Source: Pseudomonadota bacterium (GTDB lineage Bacteria; Myxococcota_A; Polyangia; GCA-2747355). From it: a stretch of DNA of 49,796 nt. The notes under the pieces were generated by a model. That model searched no databases and was not told the DNA's origin. It saw nothing but the letters and a program-made list of their open reading frames with translations. Where the stretch lies: contig JADJDT010000033.1 of assembly GCA_016702545.1 (NCBI GenBank), positions 1 through 49,796 of the forward strand, read 5' to 3'. The translations under genes were made by a program, and so were the position numbers. This document shows, one piece after another, positions 19,171 through 28,192 of this stretch; position 1 is the stretch's first letter, and each line of letters starts with the position of its first letter.

Positions 19171-19989
19171 ATGACCCTCCCCACCGCCGTGACCACCGCG
19201 GCGCTGGTCTCCCGGTCGGTCGACTATGGCGAAGCCGATCGCGTCCTGACCTTGCTCACGCGCGACGTGGGCAAGGTCGCGGCCCTCGCGCGCGGCGCGC
19301 GGCGCAGCCGGCGGCGCTTCGGCGCGGCGCTCGACCTCTTCGTCGTCGGCCGCGCCGCGCTGAGACTGGGCCGCGACGGCCGCCTGGCCACCCTCGAGCG
19401 CTTCGACCCGACGGACGACTACGGCACGAGCATCGCGCGCGACGTGATCAAGCTCGCCCACGGCAGCTACCTGCTCGAGCTGGCGCGCGAACTGTGGCCG
19501 GCCGACCAACGGGAGCCCGAGCTGTTCGCGCTGGTCGTGGACGGGCTCGCGACCCTGGCGTCGCAACGACCGTCCGCCGGGCTGCTGCGCGCCTTCGAGC
19601 TGCAGGTCCTGCGCGCGGTGGGGTTGGTGCCGTGCCTCGATCGTTGCGTGCGCTGCGGCGCAGCCGCCGGCAACGCGGCGCTCAGCTTCTCCGTCGCCGA
19701 GGGCGGCGTGGTCTGCAGCCCCTGTGGGCCCACGGGCTGGTCGCTTTCGGGGGCGGCCCAGCAGGCGCTGCTGGCGCTGCGCGATCGACCCCTGATGGAC
19801 GCTGCTGGCGGGGCCCCGGCGGGGGTGCAACGCGAGCTGCGCGACCTGATGCTGCTGGTCGTCCAGCACCACCTCGGTCGACGGCCACGAGCGCTGGACT
19901 TCCTGATCGAGCTCACGGAGGCCACCGCGCCCGGCCTCCCGCCGGCCGCGGCCGGCGCGACGACCCCACCCGTCGAGAGGGAGGCCTGA
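19171..19989 (+). CDS. recO: DNA repair protein RecO
   Basis: RecO loads RecA onto SSB-coated DNA with RecR in the RecF pathway. The 272-residue protein has the OB-fold N-terminus (TTAALVSRSVDYGEADRVLTLLTRDVGKVAALARGARRSRRRFGAALDLF), a helical middle and a zinc site near residues 155-185 (CVRCG ... VCSPCG). Length and order are typical. It is 30 bases after the RodZ-like gene and probably in the same transcript. The Ala/Pro-rich C-terminus is variable in the family. Confidence 0.9.
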   Translation: MTLPTAVTTAALVSRSVDYGEADRVLTLLTRDVGKVAALARGARRSRRRFGAALDLFVVGRAALRLGRDGRLATLERFDPTDDYGTSIARDVIKLAHGSYLLELARELWPADQREPELFALVVDGLATLASQRPSAGLLRAFELQVLRAVGLVPCLDRCVRCGAAAGNAALSFSVAEGGVVCSPCGPTGWSLSGAAQQALLALRDRPLMDAAGGAPAGVQRELRDLMLLVVQHHLGRRPRALDFLIELTEATAPGLPPAAAGATTPPVEREA

Positions 19990-20021
19990 GGGGGACGCGT
20001 CGCGCGAGGCGTCACGCGGCG

Positions 20022-20049
20022 TTGACAGCGCGGATTGCGGAGTGATAAA
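20022..20049 (+). promoter_or_regulatory. Putative sigma70 promoter for ppdK
   Basis: TTGACA at 20022-20027, a 16-bp spacer and GATAAA at 20044-20049, soon after the recO stop. It is among the best promoter matches in the window, and gives a leader of about 295 nt before the ppdK ATG. Confidence 0.55.
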
Positions 20050-20055
20050 GGTCCG

Positions 20056-20349
20056 CGACGCTGGCGCTCGAGGTGCCGGCCAAGACAGGCTTTTCGATCG
20101 CACTGAGCCGGACGCAAAAGCCGGCTCAGACGGAGGTCCGACGGAGGTCCGACGGAAGTCGGCCAGAAGAGAAGTCGGACAGAAGAGAAGTCGGACAGAA
20201 GAGTCGGACCGAAGAACGGAAGAATGCCGACGGAAGTCGGACAGCAGCAGGCTCGGAAGGAACCAGGCTCAGAAGGGCCCAAGAGGGCTCGGGGCGGCTC
20301 AATAGCTCGGGGCGCGATCTACGGCGTCCGGGAACTGATGGAGGACGGA
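20056..20349 (+). promoter_or_regulatory. Repeat-rich leader of ppdK
   Basis: It begins with a perfect 9-bp stem, CTGAGCCGG (20103-20111) and CCGGCTCAG (20121-20129), with a 9-base loop. Then come two copies of GTCCGAC (20136, 20147) and four copies of the complementary GTCGGAC (20174, 20190, 20203, 20236), spaced by purine-rich AGAAGAGAA-type runs. The copies can pair in several alternative ways. There is no gene; the frame upstream of the ppdK ATG is open but low-complexity. A ribosome site GGAGGACGGA ends at 20349. Confidence 0.5.
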
Positions 20350-23064
20350 ATGAGCGACGCGAAGTACGTCTACGCCTTCGGCGCGGGCAAGGCCGACGGC
20401 AAGGCGGAGATGAAGAACCTGCTCGGCGGCAAGGGCGCCAACCTGGCGGAGATGACGAATCTCGGCATTCCGGTGCCCCCGGGCTTCACGATCACGACCG
20501 AGGTCTGCAACTACTACTACCAGCACGACCACAGCTACCCGCCGGCGCTCAAGGCGGCGGTCGAGACGGCGCTGCGCAGCGTCGAGCAGATCATGGGTCG
20601 CAAGTTCGGCGACAATCAGAATCCGCTGCTCTTCTCGGTGCGCTCGGGCGCGCGCAGCTCGATGCCCGGCATGATGGACACCGTGCTCAACCTCGGGCTC
20701 AACGACCAGACGGTCCAGGGGCTGATCAAGCAGACGCAGAACGAGCGCTTCGCCTATGACAGCTATCGCCGCTTCGTCAGCATGTACGGCGACGTGGTGC
20801 TCGGGCTGAAGCCCGAGGGCAAGCACGAGCAGGACCCCTTCGAGGTCATCCTCCACGCCAAGAAGCAGGAGCGCAAGGCTCAGTTCGACACCGACCTGAC
20901 GGCGGCCGACCTCAAGGATCTCGTCGCGCGCTTCAAGGAAGCGATCCTCAAGCGCACCGGACACGCCTTCCCCGACAGCCCCGAGGAGCAGCTCTGGGGC
21001 GCCGTCGGTGCGGTGTTCCGCTCTTGGCACAACGACCGCGCCAACGAATACCGCCGCATGTACCGCATCCCCGAGGAGTGGGGGACGGCGGTCAACGTGC
21101 AAGCGATGGTCTTCGGCAACTCCGGCGACAACTCGGGCACCGGCGTGGCCTTCACGCGTGACCCGGCCACCGGTGAGAACCGGTTCTACGGCGAGTTCTT
21201 GATCAACGCGCAGGGCGAGGATGTCGTCGCCGGGACGCGCACGCCCGAGCCGATCGCCAAGCTCAACGACCTGATGCCCAAGGCCTACTCCGAGCTGGAG
21301 GCGATCTACAAGCGCCTCGAGCGCCACTACCGCGACATGCAGGACATGGAGTTCACGATCGAGGACGGCCGGCTGTGGATGCTGCAGACCCGCGTCGGCA
21401 AGCGCACGGGCTCGGCGGCGATCCGCATCGCGGTGGAGATGGTCGACGAGGGCATCATCGACAAGCGTGAGGCCGTCAAGCGCGTCGATCCCGACCAGCT
21501 CAATCAGCTGCTGCGTCCGATCTTCGATGGCGCCGACCGGACGGCCGCCGTCAAGGAGGGCCGGTTGTTGGCCAAGGGGCTCAACGCCGGTCCGGGTGCC
21601 GCCTCGGGACGCGTGGTTTTCTCCGCGCCTGACGCGGTCGACTGGGCCAAGCGCGGCGAGCGCGTGATCCTCGTGCGCATCGAGACCAGCCCCGAGGACA
21701 TCGCGGGCATGAAGGCGGCCGAGGGCATCCTTACCGCCCAGGGCGGCATGACCTCGCACGCGGCCCTCGTCGCGCGCCAGATGGGCACCGTCTGCGTCGT
21801 CGGCTGCTCGGCCCTGCAGATCGACTACAACGCCGGCACGATGCAGGTCGGCGGCAAGACGGTCAAAGAGGGCGATTGGCTCTCGATCGACGGCTCGAGC
21901 GGCGAGGTGATGCAAGGCCAGCTCAAGACGATTCCCTCGGAGGTGCTGCAGGTCCTGCTGCTCAAGACCGCCAAGCCCGAGAGCTCGCCCAGCTACCAGC
22001 GCTACGACAAGCTGATGACCTGGGCCGACGAGCTGCGCACGATCCGCGTGCGCACCAACGCGGACCAGCCTGATCAAGCGGCCGAGGCGATCGCCTTCGG
22101 CGCCGAGGGTATCGGCCTCTGTCGCACGGAGCACATGTTCTTCGGCGGCGAGCGGATCAAGGCCTTCCGCAAGATGATCCTCTCCGACACGCTCGACGAT
22201 CGCCGTCGGGCGCTCGAGCGGCTGCGGCCGATTCAGCGCGCCGACTTCGAGGGCATCTTCCGCGCGATGCAGGATCGCCCCGTGACCGTGCGCCTGCTCG
22301 ATCCGCCGCTGCACGAGTTCCTGCCGCAGAAGGAGTCCGACATCCTCGAGCTCGCTCGTGAGATGGAGGTCTCACCGGAGAAGATTCGCGCCCGCGTCGC
22401 CTCGCTGCACGAGTTCAACCCGATGCTCGGCCACCGCGGTTGCCGGCTCGGCGTGAGCTATCCCGAGATCTACACGATGCAGGTCCAGGCGATCGTCGAG
22501 GCCGCCTGCGCCGTGAAGAAGTCCGGCATCAACGTCCGGGCCGAGATCATGATCCCGCTGGTCGGACATGCGCAGGAGATGCAGAGCATGCGTGAGCTGG
22601 CCCTGCGCGCGGCCGAGGGCGTGATCAACGAGACGCAGGTCCAGGTCGACTACATGATCGGCACGATGATCGAGCTGCCCAGGGCCTGCCTGGTGGCCGA
22701 CAAGATCGCCGAGCACGCCGAGTTCTTCTCCTTCGGCACCAACGACCTGACGCAGACGACCTACGGCTTGTCGCGCGACGACGGCGGGCGCTTCCTGCCC
22801 GACTACCTCGACCGCGGCATCTACAAGATCGACCCCTTCGTTTCCATCGATCAGGAGGGCATGGGCCAGCTGATGCGGATGGGCCTGGAGAAGGGCCGAG
22901 CCCAGCGCAAGGGGCTCAAGGTCGGCATCTGCGGCGAGCACGGCGGCGAGCCGGCGTCGGTTCGTTTCTGTCATCGCATCGGGATGGACTACGTCAGCTG
23001 CTCCCCCTACCGCGTGCCGATCGCGCGCCTGGCCGCGGCGCAGGCGGCGCTGGGCGTCGAGTGA
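20350..23064 (+). CDS. ppdK: Pyruvate, phosphate dikinase
   Basis: PPDK interconverts pyruvate, ATP and Pi with PEP, AMP and PPi. The 904-residue protein has the N-terminal ATP-grasp domain (GGKGANLAEMTNLGIPVPPGFTI, SVRSGARSSMPGMMDTVLNLG), the swivelling phosphohistidine domain with GGMTSHAALVARQ (His470) and the C-terminal PEP/pyruvate barrel with GIGLCRTEHMFF, FGTNDLTQTTYGLSRDD and GICGEHGGEP (catalytic Cys861). Length and order fit the family. The ATG at 20350 follows a GGAGGACGGA site. Its last four bases, GTGA, are the start of the next lipoprotein gene, an unusual neighbour for a central carbon enzyme. Confidence 0.96.
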   Translation: MSDAKYVYAFGAGKADGKAEMKNLLGGKGANLAEMTNLGIPVPPGFTITTEVCNYYYQHDHSYPPALKAAVETALRSVEQIMGRKFGDNQNPLLFSVRSGARSSMPGMMDTVLNLGLNDQTVQGLIKQTQNERFAYDSYRRFVSMYGDVVLGLKPEGKHEQDPFEVILHAKKQERKAQFDTDLTAADLKDLVARFKEAILKRTGHAFPDSPEEQLWGAVGAVFRSWHNDRANEYRRMYRIPEEWGTAVNVQAMVFGNSGDNSGTGVAFTRDPATGENRFYGEFLINAQGEDVVAGTRTPEPIAKLNDLMPKAYSELEAIYKRLERHYRDMQDMEFTIEDGRLWMLQTRVGKRTGSAAIRIAVEMVDEGIIDKREAVKRVDPDQLNQLLRPIFDGADRTAAVKEGRLLAKGLNAGPGAASGRVVFSAPDAVDWAKRGERVILVRIETSPEDIAGMKAAEGILTAQGGMTSHAALVARQMGTVCVVGCSALQIDYNAGTMQVGGKTVKEGDWLSIDGSSGEVMQGQLKTIPSEVLQVLLLKTAKPESSPSYQRYDKLMTWADELRTIRVRTNADQPDQAAEAIAFGAEGIGLCRTEHMFFGGERIKAFRKMILSDTLDDRRRALERLRPIQRADFEGIFRAMQDRPVTVRLLDPPLHEFLPQKESDILELAREMEVSPEKIRARVASLHEFNPMLGHRGCRLGVSYPEIYTMQVQAIVEAACAVKKSGINVRAEIMIPLVGHAQEMQSMRELALRAAEGVINETQVQVDYMIGTMIELPRACLVADKIAEHAEFFSFGTNDLTQTTYGLSRDDGGRFLPDYLDRGIYKIDPFVSIDQEGMGQLMRMGLEKGRAQRKGLKVGICGEHGGEPASVRFCHRIGMDYVSCSPYRVPIARLAAAQAALGVE

Positions 23065-24737
23065 TTCGGGCGCACGCCGCGCTGGCCCGCCTGCGGGTCG
23101 GCGCGGCCGGCGCCACGCTGTTCTGTGGCGCCTTGCTCGCGTTGGCCAGCGGTTGCGCCAGCGAGGAGCGCGGCACCCCACCGCCGCGCGATCAGCTCTA
23201 CTTTCCGAGCGGGCTCTTGCTCGACTGGGGTCGTGACCCGTCGACTGGGCTCGTCGACCGGCGGCGTGTCCGGCTCTTCGTCACCAACGCCAACGCCGAT
23301 CTTCGTTACAGCGGCGGGACCCTTACCGCCCTCGATCTCAGCCGCCTCCCGGACGATCTGAGCGCCACCGCTCAGGCCGTCGCCGGGCAGGCGCTGCGTT
23401 GCGCGCCCGATCCGATCGAGATCGATCGCTGGCAGTGTCCCGCCGAGCAATTCGTGGTGCCCTCGGCCACCCTGCGTCTGGGCGACTTCCCCGGCGAGTT
23501 GCGCCTCCACGAGCTCTCCAGCAGCCGACGGCTGCTCACCCCGGTGCGCGGGCAGAGCCAGCTCGGCTGGGCCGAGATCGTCGAGCTGGACGATGGCGGC
23601 GTGGACCTGCGTTGTCACGCTGGCGTCAGCGCCGGCTGCGGCGGCGTCGGTCTCGACGCTGATTGTCCGGTCTGGGACTGCGATGCGACCCATCGCGTCA
23701 CGACCTCCGAGCGCACCGACGCGCGCATTCCACCCGAGCCCTTCGGCATCGAGGTCAATGCCGCGGTGGCCGTTTACCGCGCCGCGGATGGTACGCGGCG
23801 CACCTGTCGCGATGGTCTGGTGCCGGCGCCGTCCTGCAGCTGCCCGCCCGAGCAGGCCTGTGTCGCCGGACAAGCCAGCGCCTGCTGCGAACCGCCGCCC
23901 GCTGACCTGGCGCACATTTATCTGTCGCACCTGGAGGGGGGCGAGGTCTCCGTGCTCGCCTCCTCGCCCGAAGGCGTGCGCCTGCAGGACGAGCGCAGCG
24001 GCCTGTTCGGGGGCAGCACGCCCGTGGGCGGCGGCTACGGTGTGGTCAGCAGCCGACCGGGCGACCTCAGCGCGCGCGTGTGGGTCAGCAGCCGCTTCGA
24101 CAACACGCTCTCGTCCTTCGTCGTGCGCGACGCCCGGCGCCTGATCGTGACCGAACGCCTAGCCCCCTCGGTCCTCGATCCCGGCAACGATCTGCGGGGT
24201 CTGGCCTTTGGCCCCGGCGGTCAGATGCTCTACGTGGCGAGCCAGCAGCCACCGGCGCTGCTCGCCCTGCAGATGACCGGGACGCCTGGCGCGGCCGAGA
24301 GCCGCACGAGCTTTGGCCAGGCGCTCTGGGTCACCGATCTCTGCGTCGGGCCATCGGCCGTGACGCTCGGGCCGCACCCCGCGAGCCTCGACGATCCGAG
24401 CCGACAGGTGGCCTATGTGACCTGCTTCGCGGAGGACGGCATCGCCGTGGTCGACCTGGCGCAGGGCGCGCTGCTGGGCCAGATCGCCACCGGCCGCGGA
24501 CCGACCACCCTCGCCCTCGACGTCGGCAGCTTGCAGCCCTGTGGCACCGCCGCCGATTGCCCTGACGTGGACGCGCGCTGCGCAGGTCAGCGCTGCCTCC
24601 GCCAACACCCGCGCGCGTTCATCAGCAACTTCCTCGAGAATACCGTCGGCGTGATCGACCTCGATCCGCAGCACCCGGCCTTTGGCCGCATGGTGCTGCG
24701 CCTGGGCACGCGCCGCGATCTGGTGGGTGACCTATGA
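23061..24737 (+). CDS. Beta-propeller-like lipoprotein
   Basis: A 558-residue protein with lipobox LASGC (Cys32). Repeated strands such as LRLHELSSSRRLLTPVRGQ, DLAHIYLSHLEGGEVSVLASS, RVWVSSRFDNTLSSFVV, GQMLYVASQQPPALLALQM, RQVAYVTCFAEDGIAVVDL and RAFISNFLENTVGVIDL have the look of YncE/NHL-type propeller blades. Two Cys-rich inserts (around CSCPPEQACVAGQASACCEPP and CGTAADCPDVDARCAGQRC) resemble the modules of the other lipoproteins here. The GTG start overlaps the ppdK stop, and the stop overlaps the next ATG (ATGA). Probably surface-exposed or periplasmic; ligand unknown. Confidence 0.75.
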   Translation: MIRAHAALARLRVGAAGATLFCGALLALASGCASEERGTPPPRDQLYFPSGLLLDWGRDPSTGLVDRRRVRLFVTNANADLRYSGGTLTALDLSRLPDDLSATAQAVAGQALRCAPDPIEIDRWQCPAEQFVVPSATLRLGDFPGELRLHELSSSRRLLTPVRGQSQLGWAEIVELDDGGVDLRCHAGVSAGCGGVGLDADCPVWDCDATHRVTTSERTDARIPPEPFGIEVNAAVAVYRAADGTRRTCRDGLVPAPSCSCPPEQACVAGQASACCEPPPADLAHIYLSHLEGGEVSVLASSPEGVRLQDERSGLFGGSTPVGGGYGVVSSRPGDLSARVWVSSRFDNTLSSFVVRDARRLIVTERLAPSVLDPGNDLRGLAFGPGGQMLYVASQQPPALLALQMTGTPGAAESRTSFGQALWVTDLCVGPSAVTLGPHPASLDDPSRQVAYVTCFAEDGIAVVDLAQGALLGQIATGRGPTTLALDVGSLQPCGTAADCPDVDARCAGQRCLRQHPRAFISNFLENTVGVIDLDPQHPAFGRMVLRLGTRRDLVGDL

Positions 24738-27700
24738 GGGCGTCGCGCTGCCGGCCAACCGCGCCCGGGCTGCTGCTGGGAACCTGTGGCGCGCTGCTGC
24801 TGGGGTCCTGTGGCAGCGATCCGGTGCGTACGACCACGCTCAACCTCGGTCGGCCGAGCGCGCTGGCGCTGGCCTGCATGGGGCGCGCGGGCGCCAGCGG
24901 GCTTCCGGCGGCCCAGCCGCTCGGGCAATGCGCGGCGCCGGCGAGCGCCACCACGGCGCCGGAATACTCGCTCTTTGGGTTGGTGGCCAACGGCAGTCGC
25001 GGCGACGTGGCGCTCTTCGTCGCCACGACCACCACCGAGCCGCTGCTGGACCTCGAGCCCAATGCCGGCTTCGGCTTCGTGCCGGTCGGGGCTCAGCCCA
25101 CTGATCTGCAGACCACCACGGATGGCTGCCAAGCGGTCAGCGCCAACGAGGGCTCCTGCGACCTCGCCGTGCTCGACCTGCCCGCGCTGGTGCTGGCCGC
25201 CTGCCGATCGACGGTGCGCCGACCGGCCGAGCTGACGCGCGTCTGTCCGACGGCGGCGGTCGCGACGGGAGCCGTCGTGCGGCGCGTGCTTCCGCGCACC
25301 GCTGCAGGCCCCCTGCTGGCGCGGCCCCACGAGCTCCGCCTCGTCCCCGCGACGGCGACGGCAGCGAGCGGCGCCGCCACAGATCCGCAGGGCTGTGCGA
25401 TCGACGGCGCGCGGCACGCCTACGTCACCTTCCCCGGCTGTGACCTCGTGGCTGAGATCGATCTGGCCACGGGTCGCGTGATCCAGGGCTTGGTGCTCAC
25501 GCCGCGCGGCTTCGAGCTGACGAGCGAGCCGCGCTGCCCGCGCGAGTGCTCACCGCATGGTGAGGGGTTGGGCCCCATCGACGGCGGCAATGTCGATCGG
25601 GCGGACGGAGGGAGCGCCGGGGCAGGGGACAGCGCGATCGCGCCTGACGGGGCTCAGCGCGCCGACGCGGCGATCCGCGACGGTGGCACCATCGACGCGC
25701 GCCGCACCATCGACGCGCGCCCGGCCGCCGACGCGGGGCCTGCCGACGCGACGGCTCCGCCCTCGACGACGGGCACCACCAGCGTGCAGCCCACCGGCAG
25801 GGTGCGACCGACGGGGCTCGCCCTGACGGAGGACGGCCGGCGGTTGTTCGTCTCCGCGGCCGGCGCCAACTTCGTCAGCGTGGTCGACGTGGGCAGCGAC
25901 GGTGGCTTCGGCGCGCCCCGCCGCATCGTGCTGGAGGGCGAGGGGGCGCGCACCACGCGGCTGCGCCTCAGCCCGCCGACCCGGCAGTTTGGTCGTTTCC
26001 TCTACGCGATCGCCGCTGATCACACCGTGCGCGCGATCTCCGTCGAGCGCGAGCGCGAGTGCGAGATGAACCTCGACCTCGCGCGCCTGGACGAGACCGT
26101 GCCCGCGGCGCAAGCGGGTTGCTTCGTCGCCGACGAGGGGCCGCCGCGGCGCGTCGGCGCCCTCGGCCCGGGCCTCGCGCTCGGACGGCTGGTGCCGCGG
26201 GATGTGGCCTTCGTGCAGGTGCCGCCGTCCACCAGCACCAGCGCGACGACCTCGACCCAGGTCACCGGCCCCCTCGCCACGCCGTTGATCGGCACCTTCG
26301 CCCTGGTGGCGTACTCCGACGGCAGCGTCGTCGTCCTCGATGTCGAGGACGACACCTACGTCGACGCCGCCGGCTCGCCGGTATCGCAACTGCACCTCCC
26401 GCACCGGCTGCGCAACGAGCAGCAGGGCCTGGCCGACATCGGCCCGTCGGCGCAGGTCGCGACGATCAGCGGCGCCGGGAGCGGCGGGGTGCCGGTGGTG
26501 GTCAACAGCCTCGGCGGCCAAGCGCTGGCCAATCAGGGCATCACCCTGCGCGCGCCGGGCGAGGCCCTGGCGACCGATTGGCGCCTGCTCTACGAGCCGA
26601 CCCTGCTGACACGCATCTCGGGCCAGCTGGTGCTGCGCGGTGGGGAGCTGCTGCTCGACGACCGCGGCGTCGATCTGTGCGCGAGCGGCGTCCACGGCCG
26701 CCTCGAGGACCAGGGGCGGGTGCGGCAGCACGGCGATATCGTGGCGCTGAGCGGCTGCCGCAGCGCTGACGACTGCCCCGACGGCCAGCTCTGCCGCAAG
26801 CCCGTGGCGCAACAGACCGATACGGGGCTGTGCCTCGATCGCGACCGCCAGGATGAGCAGTTCCGGCAGTGCAGCCCGTGGCTGCGCGGGGCGCGCGAGT
26901 TCCTCGTGCGGCAGGCACGGGTCGGCGAGTTGGTGCTGGATCTGTTGCCCGTCGAGCGCCAGCCCGTGGTCAAGCAGGCCGAGCAGCCGGCCGGCGGCTG
27001 CCGCGACAACGCCGACTGCGAGCCCGACTACGCCTGCGCGCTCGAGGATCGCGCGCTGCCCACGCGCCCGGATCTGAGCCTGCTGCGCGGCGAGTGCTTC
27101 CGTGCCGGTTGCGCGCCCCAGGCGTCACCGCCGGTGGGCTGCGCCGAGGGCGAGCAATGCGCCACGCCGCTCAGCGGCGGGCCACCGATCTGCACCGTCG
27201 TCCCGGCGCCGATCGATCCCTTGCCCGGCGAAGCGGCTCGCGCCTGTACGGTCGATGCAGACTGCCGGCCGGCGGAGGAAGGCCTCGAGCGTTCGTGTCA
27301 ACGCGCCAGCGACTGCCCGGACCCGGCCACCGAGTGCCGCCGCGTCAGCTCCGAGGCCGCGGCGAAGACCTGCGTGGACCGCGGCTGGCGCTGCTCGAGC
27401 CTCTCCGGCCTCGCCGGGCGCTGCCTGCGGCCGAGCCCCTGCTTCGCCGCGCTGCAGCCCTATGAAGTGCGCGCCGGTCGGAGCTTCGTGCTGGGGGGCT
27501 TCTCTCGCTGGAGCGCCGATCCCCGGACGGGGGTCTGCCGGGCCGACCCGACCGCGGATCCGCTGCTCGAGAATCGCCTGCCGATCGACGGCGCGAACTA
27601 TCCGCTGCTGACCGGACCGGTCTGTCGCCGCACGCCCGGTCCCTTGGAGACGCCGGACCCCAACCCCTGCCTCGAACGCCTGTCCGACCAGGGCTACACG

Positions 27701-28117
27701 GGCTTCACGGCGAAGCAGTCCGAGCAGGCCAGTGCCAGCGTGACGGAGCCCTCGCCGGCGACGGTGTTGCACTTCCGCAACCCCCAGCTCGGCCTCAGCC
27801 TGGGCCTCAGTCACCTCGCCGATGCCACGCTCAACCGCGCCAGCAGCACCGCCACGGTGCTGCGCGAGCAACCGCCGCTGCCCCAGCGCGGGCTGACGAT
27901 CGCGTTGACGCTGCGCAACGCCTTCGCGCCCTTCACCGTGGCCAGCAGCACGGCGCAGCTCGCCTTGCCCGCGGCGCTGGTGACGGGGCCCGACGGCTAC
28001 GTCTACGTCGCCGACAGCGGGCTGCCGGCCGACCTCTCGACGACCGGCGGCCAGGGTCAGGTGCGGCGCTTGAGCCAGTCCGCCGCCGCGCTGCAAAGAG
28101 ACTTCCAGGTGCGCTGA
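24734..28117 (+). CDS. Large Cys-rich, propeller-like lipoprotein
   Basis: An 1127-residue protein with lipobox LLGSC (Cys26). The first half has propeller-like repeats (YVTFPGCDLVAEIDLATGRVIQG, RLFVSAAGANFVSVVDVGSDGGFG, FALVAYSDGSVVVLDVEDD) interrupted by an Asp/Ala-rich stretch at about 285-345 (DGGTIDARRTIDARPAADAG). The second half has disulfide-rich modules such as CRSADDCPDGQLCRK, CRDNADCEPDYAC, CTVDADCRPAEEG and CQRASDCPDPATECRR, and ends with another blade-like segment (LVTGPDGYVYVADSG). It is translationally coupled to the previous lipoprotein by ATGA and shares its architecture. Function unknown; the pair may form one outer-surface complex. Confidence 0.75.
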   Translation: MRASRCRPTAPGLLLGTCGALLLGSCGSDPVRTTTLNLGRPSALALACMGRAGASGLPAAQPLGQCAAPASATTAPEYSLFGLVANGSRGDVALFVATTTTEPLLDLEPNAGFGFVPVGAQPTDLQTTTDGCQAVSANEGSCDLAVLDLPALVLAACRSTVRRPAELTRVCPTAAVATGAVVRRVLPRTAAGPLLARPHELRLVPATATAASGAATDPQGCAIDGARHAYVTFPGCDLVAEIDLATGRVIQGLVLTPRGFELTSEPRCPRECSPHGEGLGPIDGGNVDRADGGSAGAGDSAIAPDGAQRADAAIRDGGTIDARRTIDARPAADAGPADATAPPSTTGTTSVQPTGRVRPTGLALTEDGRRLFVSAAGANFVSVVDVGSDGGFGAPRRIVLEGEGARTTRLRLSPPTRQFGRFLYAIAADHTVRAISVERERECEMNLDLARLDETVPAAQAGCFVADEGPPRRVGALGPGLALGRLVPRDVAFVQVPPSTSTSATTSTQVTGPLATPLIGTFALVAYSDGSVVVLDVEDDTYVDAAGSPVSQLHLPHRLRNEQQGLADIGPSAQVATISGAGSGGVPVVVNSLGGQALANQGITLRAPGEALATDWRLLYEPTLLTRISGQLVLRGGELLLDDRGVDLCASGVHGRLEDQGRVRQHGDIVALSGCRSADDCPDGQLCRKPVAQQTDTGLCLDRDRQDEQFRQCSPWLRGAREFLVRQARVGELVLDLLPVERQPVVKQAEQPAGGCRDNADCEPDYACALEDRALPTRPDLSLLRGECFRAGCAPQASPPVGCAEGEQCATPLSGGPPICTVVPAPIDPLPGEAARACTVDADCRPAEEGLERSCQRASDCPDPATECRRVSSEAAAKTCVDRGWRCSSLSGLAGRCLRPSPCFAALQPYEVRAGRSFVLGGFSRWSADPRTGVCRADPTADPLLENRLPIDGANYPLLTGPVCRRTPGPLETPDPNPCLERLSDQGYTGFTAKQSEQASASVTEPSPATVLHFRNPQLGLSLGLSHLADATLNRASSTATVLREQPPLPQRGLTIALTLRNAFAPFTVASSTAQLALPAALVTGPDGYVYVADSGLPADLSTTGGQGQVRRLSQSAAALQRDFQVR

Positions 28118-28142
28118 GCCGGTCGACCGCGAGCCTGTTTTT

Positions 28143-28171
28143 TTGCGTGGGATCGCCGCGGCCGCTAGATT
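28143..28171 (+). promoter_or_regulatory. Putative promoter of the SPOR-domain gene
   Basis: TTGCGT at 28143-28148, 17-bp spacer, TAGATT at 28166-28171. It lies just after a run of eight T (about 28138-28145) behind the palindrome CGGTCGACCG, which may terminate the lipoprotein transcript. Confidence 0.4.
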
Positions 28172-28192
28172 GCCCTGCGAGGGGTGATCCTG

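Noticed and set aside
20299..22314. Minus-strand 671-codon open frame across ppdK
   Set aside because: Antisense shadow of a clear PPDK gene in GC-rich DNA.
28128..28145. Classical intrinsic terminator after the 1127-residue lipoprotein gene
   Set aside because: There are eight T in a row, but the only inverted repeat before them is a loopless CGGTCGACCG, too weak to be called.
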